Positions 19,606 to 28,148 of a DNA stretch of 28,148 nucleotides are shown piece after piece. The DNA comes from Triangularia verruculosa (lineage: Eukaryota > Ascomycota > Sordariomycetes > Sordariales > Podosporaceae). The stretch covers positions 1-28,148 of the forward strand of contig MU864093.1 in assembly GCA_033296885.1 (NCBI GenBank). Direction: 5' to 3'. The position numbers were made by a program, and so were the translations under genes. Within the stretch, counting starts at the first letter, position 1, and the number at the start of each line of letters is the position of its first letter. The notes under the pieces were generated by a model. That model saw nothing but the letters and a program-made list of their open reading frames with translations, ran no database searches and had not been told where the DNA came from.

Positions 19606-20813
19606 TTACTCTTCCAGGCGCGAGCTGCTCTGGGCAGAGTGCTTTTTGTCGCCGCCATCCTTCTGAGTCAAGTTCTCCCGCATACCGATCAGCCCATACA
19701 GGAAGGCAAAGACTGTGGCGCAAAGTGTCAGCGTCGGTCCCCAGCGTTACCAAGTCAGCCATTGTTTCTTACCTGTTGGTCCCAGGCCCACAAATCCAGA
19801 TACATAAGACGCAATGTACTCAGTCTTCTCCATGATTTCAGGGTCCATCCAGAAGAATGGGTAGAGACCGGTGAACAGCTTTCCAAAGGCAGCCCAGCCG
19901 AGGTAGGCCGAGAGGAAGAATCCCGTAGCGAAGACGTGCGCAGGGACTGGGACCTGGCGCTTGATGCTATTCAGGACAAAGATCTCGAAGAGTGCGATGA
20001 GTGGGATGCCAATGTAGAGGTTGATAATGCAGAATGGTTCAAACCAACCGTTGCCGAAGAATTCCTCGGCTGTTGTCTTGTCAGTTCATAGTCAATACAG
20101 ACCTTTGGCGGGATTAAGACCTACCAGACGCAGTCGAGATTGACTCGCCTCCCTCGCCCTGCGGAAAATGACCGTACCCCTGGGGCACCAAGACAGTCCA
20201 GTAAATAAGGGAGTTCATGAAAACAAAGACGTGTACAACGGTGTAGAAGATGCTGAAGTAGAAGCGTTTGCGAGACTGGGGTGTCTGTAGAGGCGGGGAC
20301 ATCTTGCTGAGTACTACAGATTCCCAGCGGCGGTCATCCTCGTCGACGTCGGGGTAGAAGAGATGGGTGAAGCTCCAACACTGGTAAGACACAGAATGTC
20401 AGTGATACACTTGTGCGCTTCCGTATGGGGAGGACACCCACAAAGGCGATTAGATGATAGAGCCACAGAAGGAGATAGGCCAAGGAAGCAAACTCGAAGA
20501 GAATGCACCAATTGGATTTTCCGTCATCCTGGGGATATTCGTAATGAAACTTGTAGCGAAAGAGCATGCCGGCGAGGCCAGTGAGGTACCAGAAGATCAG
20601 GCCGCGAAGGTAGACAAGAGCGCTCTGGCTAACACAAGACCATGGCGAGTGACAGACTCGGAGAAAGATGGGCTAGGAGAAACTGTCAGCGATCATCCTG
20701 TCAAACTTCTTGCCAAACCCGATTCGTACATGGTCCTGGACTGTCGAGGAGCCAAAGGCCACAGGCAGGCCTTGGCGGCTTGACAAGAGCGGAGCTCTCT
20801 CTTCGGTAGACAT
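19606..20813 (-). CDS. Six-transmembrane integral membrane protein
   Basis: Five exons on the minus strand: 20813-20730, 20672-20442, 20380-20125, 20069-19773, 19712-19606 (324 aa). All four introns (57, 61, 55, 60 nt) have a CTGAC branch; donors are GTACGA, GTGGGT, GTAGGT and GTAAGA, and every junction keeps frame. Predicted membrane helices lie at about 46-66, 84-106, 146-170, 203-224, 236-258 and 276-299. The loop after helix 2 is acidic (YPDVDEDDRRWE), the segment 170-200 is Gly-rich, and the C-terminus is short, basic then acidic (RLEE). I do not recognise the family with confidence. Topology and length recall FAR-17a/AIG1 or Rolling-stone type proteins, but I do not see the catalytic His of the former. 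Divergent from SEC11. Confidence 0.88.
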
Positions 20814-21477
20814 GATGTTGGGCGTACTCAAAGAGACGGTGTTTTAGAGATGCGAATGCAACGTGTGGCAGATGCGCTCTGCCTGAGTTTTGTGTAAACA
20901 GACTGAGCAAAGACCAGCAAAGAAACTGCAATAAGACAACTGGCAACCAAGAAAAGGAGGTGTTGAGGGAAGATTTCGGGTCTTGGAGGACGGAAGATTA
21001 AAAGCGAGAGATGGTCCAAACACTTGACGGGTTGGGACTTTTGGCGGACCGTTCAAGACATCAGGAAGGTAGGCACTCCTCTCTTTGGCCCGGGCATTCA
21101 AAGCCGACGGGGAAGGCATGGTTGAGCTGGAAGTTGGGCAAAGGTTGGGGAACGGCTACGGAAGGTGTTGAAGATCCGGTAAGACCTCGCGAGATGTCGG
21201 TTGAGATTACGTGAAGCACTTTCTTCAAAGATTTCTCCGCGGTTGAAGGAAGGCGTGTGCTTCATGAGGCAAGCTCGCAAGTCCATGGTTCAGACATGTT
21301 GCATGTTGGGTATTCTATCTAGCGAGAGAATTCTTGACGCGACACAAAGACACACCAAAACGAAACTTCAGAAAGAATAGAATTTTCAATATCGTATTGT
21401 TATCTTTAGTACTAGCTGTTTAGCGGAAGGTGAGGAGTGACGCCATCTCCAAAAGTTAAGTTCTCCAAAACCACAAA

Positions 21478-21533
21478 GGTTCTCAAGGAGAGGAGGACCC
21501 ACAAAACGGCCCCACTCTGGGCTTTGGGCCCCA
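21478..21533 (+). repeat. 56-bp direct repeat, copy 1
   Basis: Begins GGTTCTCAAGGAGAGGAGG and ends with GGGCCCCA. It matches copy 2 at 21765-21820 with two differences (C/T and G/C near the 3' end), at an offset of 287 bp. Confidence 0.9.
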
Positions 21534-21593
21534 CGTCGTGGACAAAATAATTGGTTCTGCAAGCCAGGATCACACCTTAAAAATAGTAGGAAA

Positions 21594-21719
21594 GGCCTAT
21601 TAACTATCTTCTTTGTGCTTATTACTATCTTTTAAAGTGTTCTTAATATCTTCCAAGGCCTATTAACTATCTTTTGAGGCCTATTAATTATCTTTTGAGG
21701 CCTATTAACTATCTTTCAA
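21594..21719 (+). repeat. 21-bp tandem repeat array, partly degenerate
   Basis: Three clean units with core GGCCTATTAACTATCTT begin at 21657, 21678 and 21699; the middle one has AATTATCTT. A further copy begins at 21594, with two decayed copies between (TTATTACTATCTT at about 21619, TTCTTAATATCTT at about 21641). The core contains TTAA and is AT-rich. It lies between the two copies of the 56-bp direct repeat. Confidence 0.85.
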
Positions 21720-21764
21720 TACTGTATTCCCCCTTTGCAGTGCCAGTTTCTTTGCCCAGGACGT

Positions 21765-21820
21765 GGTTCTCAAGGAGAGGAGGACCCACAAAACGGCCCC
21801 ACTCTGGGTTTTGCGCCCCA
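21765..21820 (+). repeat. 56-bp direct repeat, copy 2
   Basis: Begins GGTTCTCAAGGAGAGGAGG and ends with GCGCCCCA, 114 bp before the SEC11 start codon, so it is probably in the promoter or 5' leader. It has 54 of 56 bases in common with copy 1. Confidence 0.9.
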
Positions 21821-21934
21821 ATCAACACTTGCCAATTCGACACCGTGGTCTCCGTGTCCTTCAGTTCTTCTGAGCCGCAACAACGAAGGCCAGGTTGCAC
21901 CATACACGTCCATTTCTCTCCATACGTCGTAAAT

Positions 21935-22636
21935 ATGCTGTCGGCTCTGGGGAACCCGCGGCAGGCCGCCGCCCAGCTCATGAACTTTGGGCTGATCTTG
22001 TCTACTGCTTTCATGGTGCGTCCCTGCTGCCAATCTGTCGCAGGGCCTCTCGTACACCAGCTAACAAAGTGGTCAGATGTGGAAAGGTCTCTCCGTCATC
22101 AGCGATTCCCCTTCCCCGATCGTCGTCGTTCTTTCCGGTAGCATGGAGCCCGCCTTCCAAAGAGGCGACCTCCTGCTTCTATGGAACCGAAACCTATTTG
22201 CTGAGACGGCAGTCGGCGAGGTTGTGGTGTACAACGTGAAGGATAAGGACATTCCAATTGTACACAGGATTATCAGCAAGTTTGGGACTGGGTGCGTTTG
22301 TCCTGAGACTATGATCATCTGGAGTGTGGTTGTGATTAACAACTGGGGATTTTAGGCCGACGGCGAAACTGCTGACCAAGGGCGACAACAACGACTCCGA
22401 CGACACAAAACTCTACGCGCCTGGGCAAAACTACCTGGTCAGGGAAGATATCATTGGGTTGGTTGTTTCTGGAACCCCTCGCTTTCTTTCCGGCCGGATG
22501 CTAACATGGAAATAGGAGCGTGGTTGGGTACATGCCATTCGTGGGCTATGTTACCATTATGCTTTCAGAGCACCCATGGATGAAGACAGTGATGCTCGGT
22601 ATAATGGGATTGGTCGTGGTATTACAGAGGGAGTAA
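21935..22636 (+). CDS. SEC11: Signal peptidase complex catalytic subunit SEC11
   Basis: Four exons: 21935-22015, 22077-22291, 22356-22457, 22516-22636 (172 aa, the usual fungal size). Introns of 61, 64 and 58 nt have GTGCGT, GTGCGT and GTTGGT donors; branches CTAAC at 22061 and 22501 are clear. SEC11 is the ER membrane serine protease that removes signal peptides from secretory proteins. Residues about 14-33 are the N-terminal membrane anchor. The catalytic Ser49 lies in [12 protein letters not shown], the general base His90 in IPIVHRII (His replaces the bacterial Lys), and the acidic residues in LTKGDNND (Asp109, Asp112). The [20 protein letters not shown] box and a hydrophobic C-terminus (about 157-170) complete the family pattern. 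No key residue is missing. Confidence 0.97.
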
Positions 22637-23320
22637 GGATGGCGTTTCAGGCAGGCAAAATTATTTCGGGCACAGCGTGGTTTTGGGTCGTGCCATGGAC
22701 ATGGACATGGCCAAATTTTGGTAAAATGACTGACAGCCTCTCTGTTTTCAACATGATACCCAACAAGCACCGGTCCAAACTCTTGCTTTGGCTCGTGACG
22801 GTGGACGGCGGACAAAGAGCACTGGCAAACCGAGCTGCACAGGCTCTACAGCATGTCCAGCGGGCTGGTGCCTGCTTGATATGCTGCTGGCCTCGCCGTA
22901 GCTTCGTGAGTCACTGGGGCTTTATAGTGCTTGCACAAGTTCCATACATGCCATTATCCTCTCCCAAACACTAATCAAGGCACCAAAAGATCACGAAACG
23001 GGGCTCTTGGCGACCCTTGTCCCACAAAAACCAATGCCAAGGGACCGCTAAACCCCCCCTGTAGTCTGGTTAAGGAGCAGGGGTCCCTTCCGGGTGTAGT
23101 GATGCCTGGAAGCAATCTTAAAAAAGGACGATGTCGTTGTTGCCGTCGTTGTTGGTTCCTGCTGCTCTTTTCCTCTTCGTTGATGGGATTCCTCATCAAT
23201 CGCGCTCATTTTCACCATATGGCTTCCAACTGACCGTTTGCGCGTCACCATATCGCGCCTCCCCTTCAGCTTACGGCCTGCTAAGCATCATCTGGACTCT
23301 CATTCACACCATCACGAAGC
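22637..23320. other. Intergenic region between SEC11 and the four-TM gene
   Basis: About 680 bp, both flanking genes on the plus strand. Contains the SEC11 3' end and the promoter of the next gene. A short GACATG repeat (CATGGACATGGACATGG at 22693-22709) is present. No gene or strong TATA element seen. Confidence 0.55.
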
Positions 23321-24890
23321 ATGGCGGGCGACGATAGCGCAATCCCGCAGCCAAAGGTCGAAAATCCTGACCCGGAGAATGCGACTGAGCAGGGAAGTCA
23401 AGGGGTTAGGGCCGGTCAACAAGCCAGTATGCAGCAGCAGAGTGAGGTGAACGATGCGCGCCCGGCGCTCCCACCGAGGCCACTGCCCGCAAGCCACCAG
23501 GAGACATCAAAAGGGATTCAGTCGCCAGGTCCTGTACAATTCCAACCTGCGCTCCCAACCCCACATCCACAGCCTTTTGTACAGCAGCAATATGGGCCGT
23601 ACCAGGCACATTACGGAGATATGGACGAAGTTCCCTACAAAGTTCCGTTTAACCCAAGATGGCACAAGCTTAAGATCGTGCTTATGCTCCTCGCGGTGTC
23701 CTTTTCCGCAGTCATTATTGGGGTTAGTGTCGCGACTGGATATACGCCTCTCGGAGACCCTGGTCGCTACTATATTCATGACTCGGCTTATATAACAGGT
23801 GTTTCTGCCGCAGCGGTATGTCTTTTCCAGGCGCTTTTCGCTTCTGGTATTGTTGTTGGAGGATGCTAACCTTCATCAGGCCGTCCTGTCGCTGCTTTTT
23901 GTGGCCCTCGAGATGTTGAATATCTGTCTGTCGAAAGACAGGCGTGGAATGCATCCAGGGTGGCTTGTCACGTACAACCTTGTCATTGGGATCCTTGCTG
24001 CCGCCGCCTTCGGCATCATGATTCACTATACCACCGCCGTAGATGGATATGATGGATGGTACCGCTTTTTCCAGGACAAGCGCAAAGCCAATAAGGAGCT
24101 TATACTCTTCAAAGTCCTCCTTGGGTTTGACTTCACCTTATTTTTGGTGCACTTCATCCTGTTTATCGGCGCATGTTTCGAATCCAACCAGCGAAACCAA
24201 GCTAGACGAGCTGTCCAGATAGTTCAGGTCCCATTCGATCCTTCCCGGCCCTTGCCTGCAGGCTACCAGACTACGGCTGTGCAGTACGCGCCGACGCCGC
24301 AACAGGCACTGGCTATGCAGAACGCCGGATGGGCACCTCCACCACGACAGAGGCCACAGCGGGTTTCGGTTCACGGCGTTATCCCCTATATCACCCCGGA
24401 ACAGGCGGCTTTGTATGGCGGGTACTATGCTCCGATGCCGACACCAGCTCCCCCTCAACAAGCCCGTGGAGGCCACAGCGGCTACTACGCTCCAGCTCCA
24501 TACAATCCATTCACGCAAGCAGCGGCTCCGGGGCGGTCTTCTATGCGTGGTGCGCGCGCTCCTGTCGCCGCAGTCACTGGGTCAGCAAAGGCAAACAATC
24601 AGCCCACTAGCGCCGCCGCAACGAAACCGGAGGCACCGCTGCCACCAATCCCAGCCGCCGATACAGAACCTCAACCCGATCAAGAGTCACAGAAAAAGGA
24701 TGAAGTAATCGTGTCGGAAAGGGCAGTGCCGGAGGAGGCCGTGTCCGAGAAGGTTGTGTCTGCGAAGGTTGTGCCGGAGGAGACTATGTCTGAGAAGGTT
24801 ATGTCTGAGAAGGTTGTGTCTGAGGAGGGTATGTCTGAGGAGGGTATGTCTGAGAGGGTTGTGTCTGAGAAGGTCGTGTCCGAGAAGTGA
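23321..24890 (+). CDS. Four-TM MARVEL-like membrane protein with pentapeptide tail
   Basis: Two exons, 23321-23815 and 23880-24890 (501 aa). The intron 23816-23879 has a GTATGT donor, branch TGCTAAC at 23864-23870 and an ATCAG acceptor, and falls inside the second membrane helix, so the splice is needed to build it. Residues 1-105 are Pro/Gln-rich and disordered. Membrane helices lie at about 119-140, 158-182, 195-216 and 239-265, the spacing of MARVEL-type four-helix proteins; this family call is tentative. Residues about 270-440 are Pro/Ala/Tyr-rich (YGGYYAPMPTPAPPQQARGG). The last 59 residues are about twelve VSEKV-type pentapeptides, strongly charged. Probably a plasma-membrane or cortical protein with long cytosolic tails (inference). 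Confidence 0.88.
24711..24887 (+). repeat. 15-bp coding minisatellite (VSEKV pentapeptides)
   Basis: About 11.8 copies of a 15-bp unit, consensus GTGTCTGAGAAGGTT, in frame at the 3' end of the four-TM gene and running up to its stop codon. Translated units are VSERA, VPEEA, VSEKV, VSAKV, VPEET, MSEKV, MSEKV, VSEEG, MSEEG, MSERV, VSEKV, VSEK. The unit is a multiple of three, so changes in copy number keep the frame. Confidence 0.92.
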
Positions 24891-25362
24891 TATGATGTTG
24901 TGCACATGAATGAAGTCATGAGAGAGGACAGCCAGACGGATTGTTATGCAGCGAGTTTTTAAAAATATCCATAATCTAATTTTCGACACATTTCCTGTTC
25001 TACACCTGAGCGCATGTCCGCCTTGTTCGGTAGGGAATGTGTATCCAACGAACGTCGACGCCAAGGGTGCCCGTGGACCCCCTGAGTCGCCCACGACCCC
25101 AGATCCGCAGCACCATGCCCGTCTAACGAGCTTCGAACAGGTTTATTCACGTCAACGGTGTGGACGGTCCGACATGGCTTACACAAGCGTTCTCCTGATC
25201 TCGGAACGGATTGCACAATGATATCATATGTCACCCCTTTTCCCTGTCTTCACTCGGGTAATAAACTACCATAACAACCGCCCCTTTGCCTTGCCCTCCT
25301 TTGTAAGAACCAGACCGCGGCATAGTTTTCTTTCCACCAACAGATACCCATCAGATTCCAAA
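24891..25362. other. Intergenic region, four-TM gene to small-protein gene
   Basis: About 470 bp containing the 3' end of one plus-strand gene and the promoter of the next. No TATA box and no other gene seen. Confidence 0.5.
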
Positions 25363-25767
25363 ATGACATCTAAGCTCATCCCCAACAATACCAAAGACGC
25401 CGGCGAGGACAACTCCTACGTCTCCCGTCCCGGACATAAGCACGAGCCTATGCAGGTCGTTCCCGATGAGGAGGCCATGAACGAGGTGGACCACAACCAA
25501 AGGCAGAGGGCAAAGACCAGTAGTGATAATCAACTTGGTAAGTCAACGGCCACTTCAGTATGACAGACAAACAAACAACATAACCTCTAAGTGTTGATTC
25601 CCAACGCAGAACGCGACGAAAGAGAGGCCATCGACAAGTCTAACATCATCCCCAACGGCAACGGCAACAAGCCCAACACCCGCGGCGCCGCCCCGCCAAA
25701 GGGGGCGTATAAAGAGCCCGGTGATACTGAGGGGCTGCCGAAAAATGATGGTCGGAGCTCTATGTAG
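25363..25767 (+). CDS. Small disordered hydrophilic protein
   Basis: Two exons, 25363-25537 and 25610-25767 (110 aa). The intron 25538-25609 (72 nt) has a perfect GTAAGT donor and an ACGCAG acceptor. The start has context CCAAAATGA. The product is almost all polar and charged, with Asn, Lys, Asp, Pro and Gly, no Cys, no hydrophobic segment and no signal peptide. Two parts look alike: SKLIPNNTKD near the N-terminus and SNIIPNGNGNKPNTRG in exon 2. No family recognised. The intron with consensus sites and the good start are the main evidence that this is a real gene. Small hydrophilic proteins of this kind in fungi are often stress- or spore-related; that is only a guess here. Confidence 0.75.
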
Positions 25768-26564
25768 GAGGTTACTTTGCCCGGTGCGGTGCTACTTGGA
25801 TCGGTAGCTTATGAGAAGGTTCTTGTTGGATGGTATGGGTGTACGTATTGTTGAGGAGCCAAAGACCACGTAATTTAGCAGCACATAGTTATTCGGTCTT
25901 CAATATGTACCTTGTCAATGGTGGAATATGTGTCACTCTATCACAGCCCTCTCGGCTTACATGCAGACCAGGGCTTCCCAACGCAGGCACGTGAGCTGAT
26001 CCGATAGTACATAAACAGATGTCAGATAGAGATAGGCAGTGGGCATCGGAGAATAGTTAAACGGAATTCCAATATACTCAATAGACCCATAGACTATCAA
26101 CGATTCACCTTTTGTTTACTAGGATTAGAAGTCTCTATATCTGTTTGTCAACGATGTGTCGATGACATCAAAGCTCAGGAGCTACCCCTGTCCTTCAATG
26201 TGGATCCAAGCTGCCTGTCGTGGATACCCCACCATGCCGCTGGCGGCACCCCGCGCATCACTTGCAACCCCACCAACCTCACCTGCGACCTGCTTGCCTT
26301 GGCTGCTGTCACGCTGTATGCCTGCCTGTGGGTGTATATCTCGGTGCTCTAGCCTTGCTGCCTTTTCACGGCTCCCATCTAACAAAGCCAACAACTTTGT
26401 CTACTTTCCCCAACCATCTAACTTGCAATCTTCAGTCATATTCTACCTGGAATCTTTCGCTTATCAGATCCATACCCATCCATACTCACACCATCCCCCT
26501 AACTATCCGCCACCAAAGCCACCCACCCAGAGCGACCGTGCAAACAACCAACCCGTCCGTCACC
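25768..26564. other. Intergenic region and leader of the E2 gene
   Basis: About 800 bp. The right part (26400-26564) is C/A-rich with CCATCC and CACACC stretches, like a fungal 5' leader. No TATA box and no other gene are convincing; an open frame of 167 codons at 26156-26659 overlaps the E2 start and intron and looks spurious. Confidence 0.55.
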
Positions 26565-27165
26565 ATGTCTTCCTCGAAGAGAATCACCAAAGTAAGAACC
26601 TCCCCTTCCTTCCCCCTCTCCCATCATCTCTAACCTCCATGTTCCCCCATAGGAACTAACCGACTGCACCACCACCCCCCCACCCAACATCACCATCACC
26701 CTCCCCTCCGACTCCAACATCTCCCTCTGGCACATCACCCTCGCCGCTCCCCCCGAATCCATCTACCACCCCGGCAAATTCGGCCTCATCGTCTCCTTCC
26801 CCCTCGAGTACCCCTTCAAACCCCCCCAAATCACCTTCGCCACCCGCATCTACCACCCCAACATCACCAACGAGTCCAGCGGCTCCATCTGCCTCTCCCT
26901 CCTCAAGACAGACAACTGGAAGCCCTCCACAAAAATCGTCACGGTCCTCGACGCCATCAGACAGCTCCTCGTCGAGCCCCAGCCCGACGACCCTTTGGAA
27001 ACACGCATCGCCGAGCAGTACAAGAACGACAGGAAGGAGTTCGAAAAGGAGGCCAAGGCGTACGTCAATAAGTACGCCAAGGGCCCGGTCAAGTTTTCGA
27101 CAACGACAACTGATGGGGGTTCAACATCAACATCATCAACAACGGCCCCGCCAGGAGAAGCGTAG
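26565..27165 (+). CDS. E2 ubiquitin-conjugating enzyme (UBC domain)
   Basis: Two exons, 26565-26591 and 26653-27165 (179 aa). The intron 26592-26652 has a GTAAGA donor, a CTCTAAC branch and a CATAG acceptor. The start is in GTCACCATG. The UBC fold is complete: N-terminal helix (KRITKELTDC), YPFKPPQITF, the HPN tripeptide at 77-79, the active-site Cys89 in GSICLSLL, NWKPSTKI, a PQPDDPL loop and the two C-terminal helices (AEQYKNDRKEFEKEA). E2s receive ubiquitin from E1 as a thioester on the Cys and pass it on with an E3. The NDRKEFEKEAKAYVNKY part recalls the UBE2L3 group, while GSICL recalls UBE2D. Asn79 and Cys89 are 10 apart, two more than in those families (NESSGSIC). A 25-residue Thr/Ser tail follows the domain. 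The frame remains open after the TAG. Confidence 0.94.
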
Positions 27166-27543
27166 GCGTGCGCCAACACTTGGCGTGTGATCTCAGCTCT
27201 CACGTACTGCGTGCATTGGGATCGCGACTTGTTGCTGGCGCCTCGAGGTCGGAAGATGGTGCGTGAGATTAACCAGACGGCGGACGATTATTTTTGGGGT
27301 CATGGGGTGTGGGGGAGGTTCCTGGTGGACCACTTGACCATGGCGGAATTGCAAGAGATACGGTCGCTGGTGGGGGAAGTCGTGCGGTGGATGCATGGAT
27401 ATCCGTCCTTCAGGGAGAGGGGGGAAAAGGAAGCGGATGCGTGGAACACATGGAAGGACGCGCACAGGCGATACTTGTTCGCACTGGAAGAGGCGACTGT
27501 CCGGTGGGTGCTTGAATTAAGACATGGCGAGAATAAAGCGTAA
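27166..27543 (+). other. In-frame open extension downstream of the E2 stop codon
   Basis: After the TAG at 27163-27165 the same frame is open for 125 codons to a TAA at 27541. The translation is protein-like: Trp- and charge-rich, with predicted helices (ADDYFWGHGVWGRFLVDHL, AELQEIRSLVGEVVRWMHGY, DAHRRYLFALEEATVRWVLE). The first in-frame ATG is at 27256 and would give 95 aa. Options are a separate small gene, a 3' exon or readthrough tail of the E2, or a relic. AATAAA signals occur at 27532 and 27699. No family recognised. Confidence 0.4.
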
Positions 27544-28040
27544 ATCAGCGAGGTAATATATCCATCAAGACATCTTGGCGCGCCTCTGTTTTACCGTATT
27601 CAAATATTGAAGAGGGTATTATCGGACACCAAAAGATCTCTTGCTGTCAGATTGTAATCTTCTGGATCTAGACAATCATGAAAAAAATATACGTGTAAAA
27701 TAAATGCTTTTCCTTTTTTATTCTTGAACGCCCCTCCCCCCCTATTCCATCTACACACGCCACTAGACTTTACAAACATTCTTTGATGCTACAAAGAGGG
27801 TAAAAAAAGGAATATGAACAGAAAAAACAAAAACGAGCCAAAAAAGATAACATGAAAAGATGATGATGCTATGCTAATTCGAACCACCCAAGATATGAAC
27901 AAAGACCAGAAATGTAAGAAAATCCCGGTAGTATGCCCCCCTTATCACCCTTAAGCTACCGTACAAACAGAGCCAGAAAAAAAAAGACCTGCTTTCCCCT
28001 AACCACCGGCCCCCTGAAATCACCCAGTTTATAAATCCCT

Positions 28041-28093
<53 letters not shown>

Positions 28094-28148
28094 CTGTGTA
28101 TCTCTCTTATGGGGTGTGGTTGTCGCGGAGGCGGTAGTGGTTATGCGC
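27544..28148. other. Right-edge intergenic region
   Basis: AT-rich with A runs (27780-27860, 27975-27990) and a polyadenylation-like AATAAA at 27699-27704. A TTTATAAA at about 28028 precedes the (TC)n tract. No gene recognised; a promoter for a gene beyond the window is possible. Confidence 0.5.
28045..28090. repeat. (TC)n dinucleotide microsatellite
   Basis: Twenty-three uninterrupted TC units. It lies just after a TTTATAAA element, so it may be the pyrimidine tract of a promoter reading to the right. Confidence 0.95.

Larger units (their letters stand above)
20814..21934. other. Divergent promoter region with repeats, six-TM gene (-) and SEC11 (+)
   Basis: About 1.1 kb between divergent start codons. 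The half near the six-TM gene looks ordinary. From 21360 onward the DNA is AT-richer and holds a 56-bp direct repeat pair and a 21-bp tandem array, annotated separately. No TATA box is obvious near either start. Confidence 0.6.

Noticed and set aside
21360..21720. RIP-mutated transposon remnant
   Set aside because: The AT-rich segment is explained by a short tandem array; no transposase fragment or clear excess of C-to-T changes is visible beyond a single difference between the direct repeats.
24687..25094. Minus-strand frame with LLRHN repeats opposite the four-TM gene
   Set aside because: It is the reverse translation of the 15-bp coding minisatellite, which keeps all frames open because its unit is a multiple of three.
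27870..27890. B-box-like GGTTCGAAT on the minus strand, possible tRNA
   Set aside because: The flanking bases do not form a T-arm stem and no A box or acceptor stem can be found upstream.

Overview
The window looks like nuclear DNA of a filamentous ascomycete, probably a Sordariomycete. The introns are short (55-72 nt) with GTRNGT-type donors and CTAAC/CTGAC branch points just before the acceptor. Coding sequence is GC-rich, 5' leaders are long and pyrimidine-rich, and the families present (CE3-like SGNH hydrolase, DUF1349, BTB proteins, REase-kinase fusions) are typical of this group. No species can be named from sequence alone.

Layout, left to right. (1) 159-2444 +: an accessory-type protein with a coiled-coil start, a degenerate nuclease-like region and a kinase-like C-terminus. 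(2) 2445-4474: long intergenic region ending in a TATA promoter. (3) 4475-5323 +: secreted SGNH/GDSL esterase with one intron, followed in the same frame by a long open extension. (4) 6069-6929 -: orphan single-pass membrane protein. (5) 8226-9124 -: Cys-containing orphan whose last exon is hidden behind an intron. (6) 10896-13535 -: BRF1, the TFIIIB subunit. (7) 14740-15377 +: DUF1349 protein, divergent from BRF1. (8) 16872-17861 -: BTB/POZ protein. (9) 19606-20813 -: five-exon, six-TM membrane protein. (10) 21935-22636 +: SEC11, the signal peptidase catalytic subunit, divergent from (9) across a repeat-bearing spacer. (11) 23321-24890 +: four-TM protein with a pentapeptide-repeat tail. (12) 25363-25767 +: small disordered protein. 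(13) 26565-27165 +: E2 ubiquitin-conjugating enzyme, again followed by an in-frame open extension. (14) The window ends in a (TC)n microsatellite.

The genes do not form a pathway or cluster. They are mostly housekeeping functions (Pol III transcription, ER signal-peptide cleavage, ubiquitin transfer) mixed with lineage-restricted membrane and disordered proteins. The kinase fusion at the left edge is the one gene of accessory character. I found no convincing tRNA, rRNA, transposon or CRISPR array. The points most worth following up are the REase-kinase fusion with its changed nuclease motif, the two TAG stops followed by long in-frame open stretches, and the 56-bp direct repeat that brackets a 21-bp tandem array upstream of SEC11.
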